Shown: positions 1 through 8,102 of the stretch, piece after piece | Position numbering within the stretch: position 1 is the stretch's first letter | How the letters are laid out: each line of letters begins with the position of its first letter | Origin: an uncultured Maribacter sp. | Lineage (GTDB): Bacteria; Bacteroidota; Bacteroidia; Flavobacteriales; Flavobacteriaceae | Reading direction: 5' to 3' | NCBI RefSeq assembly: GCF_947500405.1 | Contig: NZ_CANMRY010000001.1 | Location: forward strand, 186,001 to 250,000 | DNA length: 64,000 nt | Position numbers and translations under genes: made by a program | The notes under the pieces: generated by a model | The model's database searches: none | What the model saw: only the letters and a program-made list of their open reading frames with translations | Told to the model about the DNA's origin: nothing

Positions 1-1307
1 GATTTTCCTTCTCCTGTTGGAGCGAAAATGGCAAAATTCCTGGCCTTGATACGCTTTTTCTTTTCATCCCAAACATCTTTGAGTACTGGAATATTATGCT
101 GCCGGTCATTAAATAAGATACCTGTTGCATCCGATTTATAATTGGTGTTATTAATATACAGGCACAAGGCATGTTTTAAATCCGTTACATACAAATCTTC
201 ATTAGAGAAGTTGGAAGAAAAACAGCAATAGGAGTTCAGAAAATAATGCTTCCGCTCCTCCCCTTTTGGGTAGTAAGGAACAATATCCAATTCCTTAAAT
301 TCTGTCTTTATTTTGGAGGCAATAGCACTTAGCTCTCGGGCTTCCCGAGACCAGAAAATAATATTAAGGTGTCCTCTGATAATTCTTGCATTATCATCTT
401 CATTGATTTTAGAAACAATGTCTTCAATCTTCTTTAGAATGACTTTGTTCTGCGTTCCAAAATTGGAGCTCTTGTTCAGCTCCTCAATTTTCTTATCTAG
501 TAACTTGCGCCATTTGTGTTTATCATCTAGATAGATGATTTGATTAAGGATATGGTTTTCATTCAGATTCAATCCTAATCCGTCCATAAAGCCTTTATGG
601 AATACAAAATCATCGGAAGTGAATTTATCATTGGTTTTACTACTCTGTACTACATCACCAAAACAAAGTTCGCTATTGACGGCTAGAACATCAAAATGGT
701 TGTTTCCAATTTCAATATTCTCTTTTTTTAGTTGTATATCCGTATCAAAACCTTCATTAAATCCATTAAAGTAGGCATCGCATACATTTAGTATTTCACT
801 CTTGTTTAATGGCTTTAGTGCCATTTTACGGCTATTATTGACAAAAGAAACAGTATCCTTTACAGATGCGATAAACTCTTGAACATTCGTATCTAATTCT
901 TTAGAAATACCTTTCTCTACTTTCCGAAATGGATTGGTAAACTTAGCCGCATTCAAAGCTTTGTTATTTGGCAAAACAAAATAGAGGAAGCTGGAATGTA
1001 CTAGGTATTCTCGTCCTTTAAAATAGCTACTTGTAGCCCTTTGTAAAAAAGTATTATTAGATAATTTATCTGCCGAATATTTGTCTTTTTTGTAAATATC
1101 TTGTTTATGGATAACTGTACTTGTGGGTAAGGATTTAAAAGCCTGAAACCACGAACCGTGCATATCTTCAAAGTCTTTTTCGGATAGACTGTAGATTTCG
1201 GGGAAATCTACTTTATAACCAAGAACAACATTGCCGTTATTAGCGAATATTATATTGTCTTGTATATCTATTATCGGATGGTATGCTGATAGATTTAGTT
1301 TTTTCAT
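1..1307 (-). CDS. traG: TraG-like (VirB4-type) conjugation ATPase, partial
   Basis: About 435 N-terminal residues are visible, starting MKKLNLSAYHPIIDIQDNII, and the reading frame runs off the left edge. The last readable residues, AIFAPTGEGKS, form a Walker A motif, so the ATPase core lies outside the window. The N-terminal layout and the preceding small genes match the TraG family of Bacteroidota conjugative elements, a VirB4-like ATPase thought to power assembly of the mating channel at the inner membrane. It follows traE and traF on the same strand, the order known from Bacteroides conjugative transposons. The start is an ATG 18 bp after the traF stop. Identification of the family is firm; whether the rest of the gene is intact cannot be seen. 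Confidence 0.88.
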   Translation of the reverse strand, partial: MKKLNLSAYHPIIDIQDNIIFANNGNVVLGYKVDFPEIYSLSEKDFEDMHGSWFQAFKSLPTSTVIHKQDIYKKDKYSADKLSNNTFLQRATSSYFKGREYLVHSSFLYFVLPNNKALNAAKFTNPFRKVEKGISKELDTNVQEFIASVKDTVSFVNNSRKMALKPLNKSEILNVCDAYFNGFNEGFDTDIQLKKENIEIGNNHFDVLAVNSELCFGDVVQSSKTNDKFTSDDFVFHKGFMDGLGLNLNENHILNQIIYLDDKHKWRKLLDKKIEELNKSSNFGTQNKVILKKIEDIVSKINEDDNARIIRGHLNIIFWSREARELSAIASKIKTEFKELDIVPYYPKGEERKHYFLNSYCCFSSNFSNEDLYVTDLKHALCLYINNTNYKSDATGILFNDRQHNIPVLKDVWDEKKKRIKARNFAIFAPTGEGK

Positions 1308-1325
1308 ATAGAGTAATAGTTTTAG

Positions 1326-1625
1326 TTATTTGAGAACCGAATGACCTTTTAAAATACCTGCGATGCAGGCTTTTTTATTACTAATGGTTTGCGGAAACAC
1401 CCTTTTAAAATGCAATAGCGAAGGGTTCTTGGTAAAATGTGTTAATGCTATATATAAGACTCCATTAAGTACGAAAACACAAATAATGACTAGAAAACTA
1501 AAAGAGAAAATGATGAACAATAGGGAACCAATTACGCATGTCATCATTAAAGCAAACAGCGATATGGGCAAACCCATAATTACCGCTCGTTTTCTAATAT
1601 TTTTATATACTTCATATTTTTTCAT
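1326..1625 (-). CDS. traF: TraF-like conjugation membrane protein (DUF4133)
   Basis: This is a 99-residue protein with two adjacent hydrophobic segments at about residues 15-60, preceded by a basic N-terminus (MKKYEVYKNIRKRAV). Size, topology and its place between traE and traG match the DUF4133/TraF family of Bacteroidota conjugative transposons, which may be comparable to VirB3 of type IV secretion systems. It probably sits in the inner membrane as part of the mating apparatus. It starts 48 bp after the traE stop and is likely cotranscribed with traE and traG. The family call is based on context plus topology; the molecular role is inferred. Confidence 0.8.
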   Translation of the reverse strand: MKKYEVYKNIRKRAVIMGLPISLFALMMTCVIGSLLFIIFSFSFLVIICVFVLNGVLYIALTHFTKNPSLLHFKRVFPQTISNKKACIAGILKGHSVLK

Positions 1626-1673
1626 ACAGCATCATTTTTCATAATACATTCATACTTAATGTCGCTTAGCGAC

Positions 1674-1961
1674 TTAGACTACGATGCCGATTAGGTAGGT
1701 GAAAATCCCTACTACTGCACCTGCAATAAGTACAAATACCAATACACGAGTGATACCTTTTTTTAAATCTGCATTTTCACCAAAAAAATGTCCTGCATTG
1801 AATAGAAAACCTATTAAAAAAATGATTCCTAGAATTATAGGAAATATGGCTCTTATAGTATCTGAAACATCGGTAACAGAATCTTCAATACCTCCAATTT
1901 GTGCAAAAATGGAGTTGGTTATAAATAATAAAAGTGCGCTTAGATAGATTGATTTTTTCAT
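1674..1961 (-). CDS. traE: TraE-like conjugation protein (DUF4134)
   Basis: This is a 95-residue protein with a signal peptide (MKKSIYLSALLLFITNSIFA), then a short polar part and two hydrophobic helices. That is the pilin-like layout of DUF4134/TraE, which is compared with VirB2. I take the ATG at 1961 as start; the longer reading from a TTG at 1967 adds only two residues and spoils the signal peptide. It is the first gene of the visible traE-traF-traG run and is transcribed away from the amidase gene, so the roughly 180-bp gap upstream holds divergent promoters. The product is probably exported and processed as a component of the mating channel or pilus. Confidence 0.82.
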   Translation of the reverse strand: MKKSIYLSALLLFITNSIFAQIGGIEDSVTDVSDTIRAIFPIILGIIFLIGFLFNAGHFFGENADLKKGITRVLVFVLIAGAVVGIFTYLIGIVV

Positions 1962-2010
1962 GCTCAAATAGTTTAAATTTTAATACATTTTCGTTGTAAT
2001 AAAAATACAT

Positions 2011-2018
2011 TATATTTG
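2011..2018 (+). promoter_or_regulatory. Candidate -7 box (TATATTTG) for the amidase gene
   Basis: The octamer TATATTTG fits the Bacteroidota -7 element TAnnTTTG and lies about 120 bp before the amidase ATG, in the gap between divergent genes. No clear TTTG -33 box is found 19 bp upstream; only a T-rich stretch is there, so the call is tentative. Confidence 0.3.
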
Positions 2019-2138
2019 AATTTAAAAATCTGATTATCAATATTTTACATAAATAATATTATTTGAATTGCTTTGATTTTAAAGGAGAATAAAACGAATC
2101 AAATTTTATTAAAAATCCCCAATAAAATTCTCTCGATT

Positions 2139-2771
2139 ATGAAAATACCTTGGAAAAAGATGCTCCAAAACGTCAGCTTTATGCTTTTGTTACTCAAAAT
2201 GTGTTTCCTTTTTGGGCAACAAAAAGTGATTGTTATAGATCCTGGACATGGCGGAAAAGATTCTGGTGCATTAGGGATACATGGACTTCAAGAAAAAGAA
2301 GTGGTTTTAGATATCGCTAAAGAGATGATTAGACTGAATAAAACTCTTTTAGAGGATAATTTTGATATCTACTTAACCCGATATAAAGACACTTTAATTT
2401 CTTTATCCGATAGAACGCAATTGGCCAAAAGATTGCATACAGATGTATTTGTGTCTTTACATTGTAATGCTTCCCCAACCTATTCTAAAGGAATAGAAGT
2501 TTACGTCCATACTACAGATAATTTGTATTCCAAGGAGTCTATTGCTTTAGGATTATCCATACTCCAGGAAAGCACGGAAAAATTAGGCTTTAAAAAACGA
2601 GGGGTAAAATTTGCCAATTTCCAGGTACTTCGGGAAACAGTTTCTGTTTTTCCTGCGGTACTTGTGGAAATGGGGTTTATTACCAATGTAGATGAAGCCG
2701 ACTATTTTTTGAAACCTAAAAACAGTAAGGCAATGGCCTTGGCAATTTTACTAGGGATTACTAATTATTAA
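2139..2771 (+). CDS. N-acetylmuramoyl-L-alanine amidase (Amidase_3 family)
   Basis: The 210-residue protein begins with a likely signal peptide (MKIPWKKMLQNVSFMLLLLK, ending near FGQ). It carries the Amidase_3 zinc-binding pattern: VIVIDPGHGGKDSGA, then QEKEVVLDIA, VSLHCNA and VLVEMGFITN. These give the His, Glu, His and catalytic Glu expected in zinc-dependent amidases that cut the amide bond between muramic acid and L-alanine in peptidoglycan. I chose the ATG at 2139 over the TTG at 2073 because the longer form puts a charged stretch before the signal peptide. It is divergent from traE and sits in the conjugative element, so it may open the cell wall for the mating channel, the job done by VirB1-like enzymes elsewhere; that role is inferred. 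Confidence 0.88.
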   Translation: MKIPWKKMLQNVSFMLLLLKMCFLFGQQKVIVIDPGHGGKDSGALGIHGLQEKEVVLDIAKEMIRLNKTLLEDNFDIYLTRYKDTLISLSDRTQLAKRLHTDVFVSLHCNASPTYSKGIEVYVHTTDNLYSKESIALGLSILQESTEKLGFKKRGVKFANFQVLRETVSVFPAVLVEMGFITNVDEADYFLKPKNSKAMALAILLGITNY

Positions 2772-2782
2772 AATACGGCATT

Positions 2783-2887
2783 ATGAAAGAATTTTTTGTT
2801 GAGATTGTGAGGAGTTTGAGGGAAATTACTTTAGCTTTTTTCCATTTTATTAAAAAATTTAGTTCTTTTATCAAACAACTTTTATAG
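2783..2887 (+). CDS. Small hypothetical protein, 34 residues
   Basis: An ATG 11 bp after the amidase stop opens a 34-residue frame beginning MKEFFVEIVRSLREITLAFF and ending SSFIKQLL. It is amphipathic with a hydrophobic middle, so it could be a small membrane-associated peptide cotranscribed with the amidase. I do not recognise a family, and such a short frame may be chance. Confidence 0.3.
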   Translation: MKEFFVEIVRSLREITLAFFHFIKKFSSFIKQLL

Positions 2888-2904
2888 AAAAACCTCTTAA
2901 TTTG

Positions 2905-4593
2905 TTAAGTGTCTGGATACATTTTATTACTCGTTTCAATGAACCTTCTCCAAAAGAATGGGAATGGTAGTTCACGATGATACAGACTCGTAATTGTAAA
3001 AATAAAATCATAACCGACTTTAATGGAATCAAATTCTTTTTCTGATGAGAAAAGTTCGACTTCTTCTTTCATCTCTTTTTTATAATCTTCTAATAAATCA
3101 TATAGTGTAATTGAATGTTTTACTTTACCCGATTCCCTACTATATCCGTTGTTCAAATAAAATTCTTCTGTTTCCGATTTCGGAAACCAAATTTGAAGAT
3201 TTAGTTTTTTGTCAAAAAGTTCTAGAATTTTTTTCAAATCCTCATATGCTTCATTGCTATTTAATATAGCACACCAGTCAGCAAGAAACGTAAGAAGCAT
3301 ACTTGATTTTTCATCTTGCTTTTTAGTACCTATATAATAATCTACTAAACTTTCATAATTTTCTCTGAATAAAGGAAAGAACCCCTTTAATATTTTTGCA
3401 TCATGAATTCCTACAACTAATGTCCTTAGCCATTTTATACATTCATCTTTTTTCCCTGTTAGATAGAGAAATCTCATTGCTGGTTCAATATCAATTATAT
3501 GATTATCATAAAGAGGGTAGTGAGATGGAGGGTTTGTCTTAATTAAAGAAACCAAAGCTTCAGATATAGTGATTACTGACCTCTCATAAACTGTTGCAAG
3601 TTCTTGAGTTTTTGGATTCAAATGATATTGATAATGTCTAATTTCGGTTAAACCAATATTAGCAAGTATTCCTATCTCTTCCCAAACGGTCAAACTATAT
3701 TCAATTTGATTTTTCGAATAACGTTGTAAACTATGTTCAACGAAATAATAATTATTAACTTTATTGAAATATGCAATGCCTATTTCACGTCTTATAGAAT
3801 GAAGGTTGTAAAACTCTAAATAAACATATTTTTCCTTAAAATGGTCTTGACTATTTAGCCATTCAAATGATTTTAAGATGGTTTTATCAGCAGCATATAT
3901 GGCTGACTTAATATAACCATTATCTTCTGCCCATTTAAAAACGATACTAAGGCATATTTGTAATAGTTTTAATCTCTTGAGTACAGGTTTTTTTGTTTTA
4001 AGCGGTTTATCTAGAATTAGATTTACGAGCTTTTTATAATGATTTAAGTCATAATCTTTAAGTTCCAAAAAAGCTAATGTCTTCTTTAAAAGCGAACGCA
4101 TTTCGGAATTAAAGAGTCTTTCAGAAAGAAGATTTTCTGAAACCATTTTGGATATATCGTCAATACCCCAAAAATCGAACTCAAGACCTTCTTCTTTAAA
4201 TTTTTCGGTATACTGAGCCCAACTAATTTGTATAGTTTGCTCAAGGACACCGTTTGTAGCAACGACAATTACTTTTGGAAGCTTTTTTTGACGAGCAGTT
4301 AATGATGTGTTTATGTAAGCTTCCCTTATTTCATTTAGGGATTGTCGAACACTATTTTGTCCAGAGTCCCAAACAGAACGAGCAATATTTCCTTGCTTTA
4401 CAGTTATAAGAAATAATTTTTCGACTTTATCCTTATCTTTTCCAATGGCTGCTATATCCACGCCATATTGTCTACCCTTTTGCGGTTTAGATATAGGAGT
4501 AATACCCTTACTATTGAGAATATCAATCAGTAATGTGTCAAGTTCACCATCTTCTTTTAATAATGCTAAGTATTCGCTAGTTAGAAAGTTCAT
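2905..4593 (-). CDS. Nuclease-like protein of an ICE cargo pair (PD-(D/E)XK-like N-terminus)
   Basis: This 562-residue protein is not one I can name. Its first 120 residues look like a restriction-endonuclease fold: a helix with an acidic residue (E18), then RQYGVDIAAIG (D47) and LFLITVKQGNI (T65-x-K67), followed by a basic helix and the strand PKVIVVATNG. The usual Glu of the E-x-K motif is replaced by Thr, so activity is uncertain. The remaining roughly 400 residues look all-helical and could form a repeat scaffold. I use the ATG at 4593 and not the GTG one codon upstream. The start overlaps the stop of the upstream gene (4577-6163) by 17 bp, so the two are translationally coupled. Gene pair plus location in ICE cargo suggests a defence role, by inference only. 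Confidence 0.6.
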   Translation of the reverse strand: MNFLTSEYLALLKEDGELDTLLIDILNSKGITPISKPQKGRQYGVDIAAIGKDKDKVEKLFLITVKQGNIARSVWDSGQNSVRQSLNEIREAYINTSLTARQKKLPKVIVVATNGVLEQTIQISWAQYTEKFKEEGLEFDFWGIDDISKMVSENLLSERLFNSEMRSLLKKTLAFLELKDYDLNHYKKLVNLILDKPLKTKKPVLKRLKLLQICLSIVFKWAEDNGYIKSAIYAADKTILKSFEWLNSQDHFKEKYVYLEFYNLHSIRREIGIAYFNKVNNYYFVEHSLQRYSKNQIEYSLTVWEEIGILANIGLTEIRHYQYHLNPKTQELATVYERSVITISEALVSLIKTNPPSHYPLYDNHIIDIEPAMRFLYLTGKKDECIKWLRTLVVGIHDAKILKGFFPLFRENYESLVDYYIGTKKQDEKSSMLLTFLADWCAILNSNEAYEDLKKILELFDKKLNLQIWFPKSETEEFYLNNGYSRESGKVKHSITLYDLLEDYKKEMKEEVELFSSEKEFDSIKVGYDFIFTITSLYHRELPFPFFWRRFIETSNKMYPDT

Positions 4594-6163
4594 CACGTTT
4601 CATATTTTGCCACATTAATCTAAGCTTCTCTTGACCTATTTCGTCAATAGATTGAACACGAGCTACCTCAAAACTGCTTCTGAAACTTTGCATTTCAGAT
4701 TCCTGAGAGTATTCCCCTTTGTGCTTTGAAAAAAAGGATTTACCGGCTCTAAGATTTACATTTGTTAGCATATCCAAAAAGGAATCTCTTTTATTTTCAG
4801 AAGTATCCATTAGTTTTTGTATTTGAACGTTTTGTTGTTTTAGAAAGTACTGCATTCGTTTATCAGAAGGCTCAAACTCGTTTACCAACTCTAAATCAGA
4901 AACTTGCTGATAATATTGTTCCGAAGCATCGATTATTTGGTCGATAACAGACTTAATGACTTTGTTCGCTGATTTTCTTTTCTTCTTTAAAATCTCTGTG
5001 ACAGAGTAATAATTTATTATTAAGTATTTTACAAATAATGTTGCAATATGGTTTCTTACACGTTCACTATTATATTTTACCTCTAAAATACTGAAAAGCA
5101 TCTCTGAGGCATATTTTCTGTCTAGAATATGACCTACAATCATATATACTATATAAACGGAATCTACATCTGAAAAATCTTTTAGTGATTCTTTGTCAAG
5201 TCCAATACTATCTACTTTAGAGCTTAAGTTACTTATTACGAATGGTAAAGCAAATTTGTACAAATTATTATCAGAATTCAACCAATCCAAAAACAACTTT
5301 TCGATAACTTTGGGGTGATTGAAATAAAGTTCTTGTACTATACCTTCTAAAACTGAAATTCCTTTGAGATTATTATTATTAATCCAATTATTAATAAACT
5401 CCTCTATAACATCAGGATGTGAAACTGTTATGCTTTTTAACCTATATTGTATTGTACTATAAATACCTTTGTATTTAGCATCAGTATAAGTTAATAAATT
5501 CAAGCAGTTTTGAAAGTAATCTTTATCCTCATCAAGCTTAAATTCCTCGTTTATAGACCTAGCTACTTCATTTTGAACATCTATATTTTTTAGTGATAAC
5601 AACTTTATAATGATTCCTTTTGCGCCATCTATTTTATTTAAGTACTTATTATAAAATCTTGTTATAATTCCTAAGCTTTTTTTAGAATTCCTCTCTGCAA
5701 CATTCTTTATACTATCTTGAATTTTATTTAAAAATATTAGTTCTTCTTTTGGGTCTTTTATCACAACTTGATAAGCTGCACTAATCCCTAAATGAGTCTC
5801 ATCTTCACTAGAGCTATTAATAAGTGATAAAATTTTATCTTGATATGGATAATCTGTTTTGCTTTCAGATAGACCACCAAATATTGCAGTATTAAATTCA
5901 AAAATACCCGGATTTCCCTCTTCTTCAATCATATGCAATATCTCGATTGCATCTTCAGGTTTTTTACAGGTATACTTTCTAAGTGATTCATAAATTGAAT
6001 AGCTCGCAATATCATTCTTAATTCTATTAGATATTAGTGGTAATAGTTCAATAAACTCTTTTTTATCTGGTATATCAAAATCTCTACAATACGCATGAAA
6101 ATCTTGCCAGAATTCAAAATATTCAGGATTTTCTTTCAAGCGTTTTAAAAATAAACTAGGCAT
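4577..6163 (-). CDS. Large helical-repeat protein, partner of the nuclease-like gene
   Basis: The product has 528 residues without signal peptide or membrane segment. It is rich in Leu, Ile, Lys and Glu in regular helix-length blocks, resembling HEAT- or ARM-like repeats from about residue 60 to 400, with a charged C-terminal third ending KLRLMWQNMKRDELSN. I recognise no enzyme motif. It is the first gene of a two-gene unit whose stop overlaps the start of the nuclease-like gene downstream. A helical-repeat protein coupled to a nuclease-like protein would fit a sensor-effector pair, but nothing in the sequence proves this. Confidence 0.55.
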   Translation of the reverse strand: MPSLFLKRLKENPEYFEFWQDFHAYCRDFDIPDKKEFIELLPLISNRIKNDIASYSIYESLRKYTCKKPEDAIEILHMIEEEGNPGIFEFNTAIFGGLSESKTDYPYQDKILSLINSSSEDETHLGISAAYQVVIKDPKEELIFLNKIQDSIKNVAERNSKKSLGIITRFYNKYLNKIDGAKGIIIKLLSLKNIDVQNEVARSINEEFKLDEDKDYFQNCLNLLTYTDAKYKGIYSTIQYRLKSITVSHPDVIEEFINNWINNNNLKGISVLEGIVQELYFNHPKVIEKLFLDWLNSDNNLYKFALPFVISNLSSKVDSIGLDKESLKDFSDVDSVYIVYMIVGHILDRKYASEMLFSILEVKYNSERVRNHIATLFVKYLIINYYSVTEILKKKRKSANKVIKSVIDQIIDASEQYYQQVSDLELVNEFEPSDKRMQYFLKQQNVQIQKLMDTSENKRDSFLDMLTNVNLRAGKSFFSKHKGEYSQESEMQSFRSSFEVARVQSIDEIGQEKLRLMWQNMKRDELSN

Positions 6164-6236
6164 TGTTTGACTTTGGTTAAATAAAAAATGAATGTATATA
6201 TAAATACGTTAATAGTTCTTTTTTTTGTCAAAAATA

Positions 6237-6944
6237 TTATGTTGTATCATAAGACTCAACTAGTCTTTTAGCATAAGCAAAAGCAACTGTTTTAATCCAC
6301 GATTTTTTTATTATAAAAATCCAAAAAACTAATAGAATTCCTAAAAGGGATAGTGAAATAATTGCGCCTGATGTTAGGTTAAACATCTTAATATTTGAAT
6401 AATATTCCGATAATAAAATAATTAAAACACCAACCGTAATAAATATTATGGCAGGTACTTTTAAAGCCCATAAATTTCTACGAAACCCATAATTGATATT
6501 TTCATTAAATAGTAACTTATACTTCGCTGTGTCTCTAGTTAAACTTCTTAATTTATGACACCATGTTTCATAAATGTTATCTGCTTTTTCTGGGTTCTTA
6601 CGCTCTAAGCTTTTCATATTTTCAAAACCAATTCCTGTAGAATCAGCCATTTTAGTATGAATATCTTTTTTTAAATATTTAGTCAGAGACTTATCTGAAA
6701 AACGCAAAATTTGAGTACTCGGAGCTCCTCCCCATTCATTCCAAAGCCTCTTTTCAGATTTCTTTCCTTTGTCTCGACCTAACTGACCTAGAACAAAAGT
6801 TAAAATAGTTGTCAGACCTAATCCTCCGATAAGACTATAAATATTTTGGTAATCAATTGAAAAGTATAATCCAACAATGATTATTGGCAATAAAGTTATT
6901 ACACTTGGATATACTCTTGCTTTTAACTCATATCTATTTATCAT
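6237..6944 (-). CDS. Four-helix membrane protein paired with an MBL-fold protein
   Basis: This 235-residue protein has two hydrophobic helices near residues 14-55 and two near 165-215. A cytosolic middle part between them contains the conspicuous stretch KRLWNEWGGAPSTQILRFSD. The layout (2 helices, soluble loop, 2 helices) resembles four-helix membrane effectors of defence systems, but I cannot assign a named family. Its ATG overlaps the TGA of the MBL-fold gene by 4 bp (ATGA), so the two are translationally coupled. It is the second gene of a two-gene cargo unit. Confidence 0.6.
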   Translation of the reverse strand: MINRYELKARVYPSVITLLPIIIVGLYFSIDYQNIYSLIGGLGLTTILTFVLGQLGRDKGKKSEKRLWNEWGGAPSTQILRFSDKSLTKYLKKDIHTKMADSTGIGFENMKSLERKNPEKADNIYETWCHKLRSLTRDTAKYKLLFNENINYGFRRNLWALKVPAIIFITVGVLIILLSEYYSNIKMFNLTSGAIISLSLLGILLVFWIFIIKKSWIKTVAFAYAKRLVESYDTT

Positions 6945-8005
6945 TCTTGAACTTTGCTTTGAAAAGTGAAGGGAAGTGCTGTACCATAACCATTACGAGT
7001 ATTACAATTTAAATGATGATTCAAAATATTACCCTCAGTCGTATAAACATTTGCACCTCTTCGTATATACGCATTAGTTACCTTATAACTAGGATGTTTC
7101 GGTGCTCCCTTTGATGCTGAGACAAATGCATATTCCGTTTTTATCTCATCTAATATTGAAGGGGAAATATTTCTATGACTTCCATGATGTGGAACTTGCT
7201 TCCAATTAACTCTTGAAATATCTATACCATAAACTTTAGAATACTCTATGACTTTCTTCAATGCTGGAATGCCTGAATCTCCTGTAAATAAAAACTTCTT
7301 ATTATCAAAATTTAATAAGTTAACAACACTAGAATTATTTTCTGAGGAAGTGTCCCCAGATTCGTCTAATGTTTCAATATCAAAAGTTTCTTCAATCCAA
7401 CTTAAAACTGTAGATTTTGCTGAAGCAAAAGTTCTTTCAAGACCCCCGACTAAGCCTTCCATTTTTTGTTCTGGTGTTTTAGCTGAATTTACAAGTAATT
7501 CCTCATAATACTTTTCAGTAGGCCCAAGAACTTGAATAGTCCCATTTAAAAAACTAATACCAGCAAAAGGCTCTTCAATCGGTATGTTTTTTTTATTAGC
7601 TATTTGTTCTAGTTCATATGCATAACGATATGCCTTTCTCATCCTTTCTTTAAGACTCTCGTCTGTAATTCGTCCATCATGAAATAAATCACGAATTCTG
7701 TCAGAATGATTCCATGGTAAATGCATCCATAATTTACCTACAGACATTTCTTCTAGTATCACTCGTAATCCTGACGTATGGTCACTATCTGGATGTGTCG
7801 AGATAACTAAATCAACATAGTTCATCCCATATTGATTTTTAATTAGTTCTACTAGTTTTTTTCCAGAGTCTTTACTACCTCCATCAATAACTACGATGTA
7901 TTGATCTTTTTCTTTATTACTAAAGTCCCCAAAACGCATAGCTAATGCATCTCCACTTTTCTCTCCATCACCAACGGGAAGCATATCTATTTCTAATTGA
8001 TTCAT
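6941..8005 (-). CDS. ComEC/Rec2-like metallo-beta-lactamase-fold protein
   Basis: The 354-residue protein is a stand-alone metallo-beta-lactamase-fold domain related to the C-terminal domain of the DNA-uptake protein ComEC. The metal-binding motif is STHPDSDHTSG (H71, D73, D75, H76), with further ligands in FTGDSGIPAL and the ComEC-like QVPHHGSHRN. It has no signal peptide or membrane helix, so it is cytosolic. Such proteins are expected to hydrolyse phosphodiester bonds, in DNA or nucleotides. It lies first in a coupled pair with the four-helix membrane protein. That pairing in ICE cargo suggests a toxin-like or defence module; the substrate is unknown. Confidence 0.75.
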   Translation of the reverse strand: MNQLEIDMLPVGDGEKSGDALAMRFGDFSNKEKDQYIVVIDGGSKDSGKKLVELIKNQYGMNYVDLVISTHPDSDHTSGLRVILEEMSVGKLWMHLPWNHSDRIRDLFHDGRITDESLKERMRKAYRYAYELEQIANKKNIPIEEPFAGISFLNGTIQVLGPTEKYYEELLVNSAKTPEQKMEGLVGGLERTFASAKSTVLSWIEETFDIETLDESGDTSSENNSSVVNLLNFDNKKFLFTGDSGIPALKKVIEYSKVYGIDISRVNWKQVPHHGSHRNISPSILDEIKTEYAFVSASKGAPKHPSYKVTNAYIRRGANVYTTEGNILNHHLNCNTRNGYGTALPFTFQSKVQE

Positions 8006-8102
8006 AATTAAATTAGTTTGCGATATTTCTACTACTTATTCAAAAACCTCTCCAATATTAAATTACTGACAAGCTGACACTTACAAATAAGTAATCAAAA
8101 TA

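Noticed and set aside
313..534. 73-residue plus-strand frame inside the traG region
   Set aside because: It is antisense to the clear TraG frame and has no recognisable features.
1363..1947. Plus-strand frames of 82 and 93 residues opposite traF and traE
   Set aside because: They are shadows of the two membrane protein genes on the minus strand.
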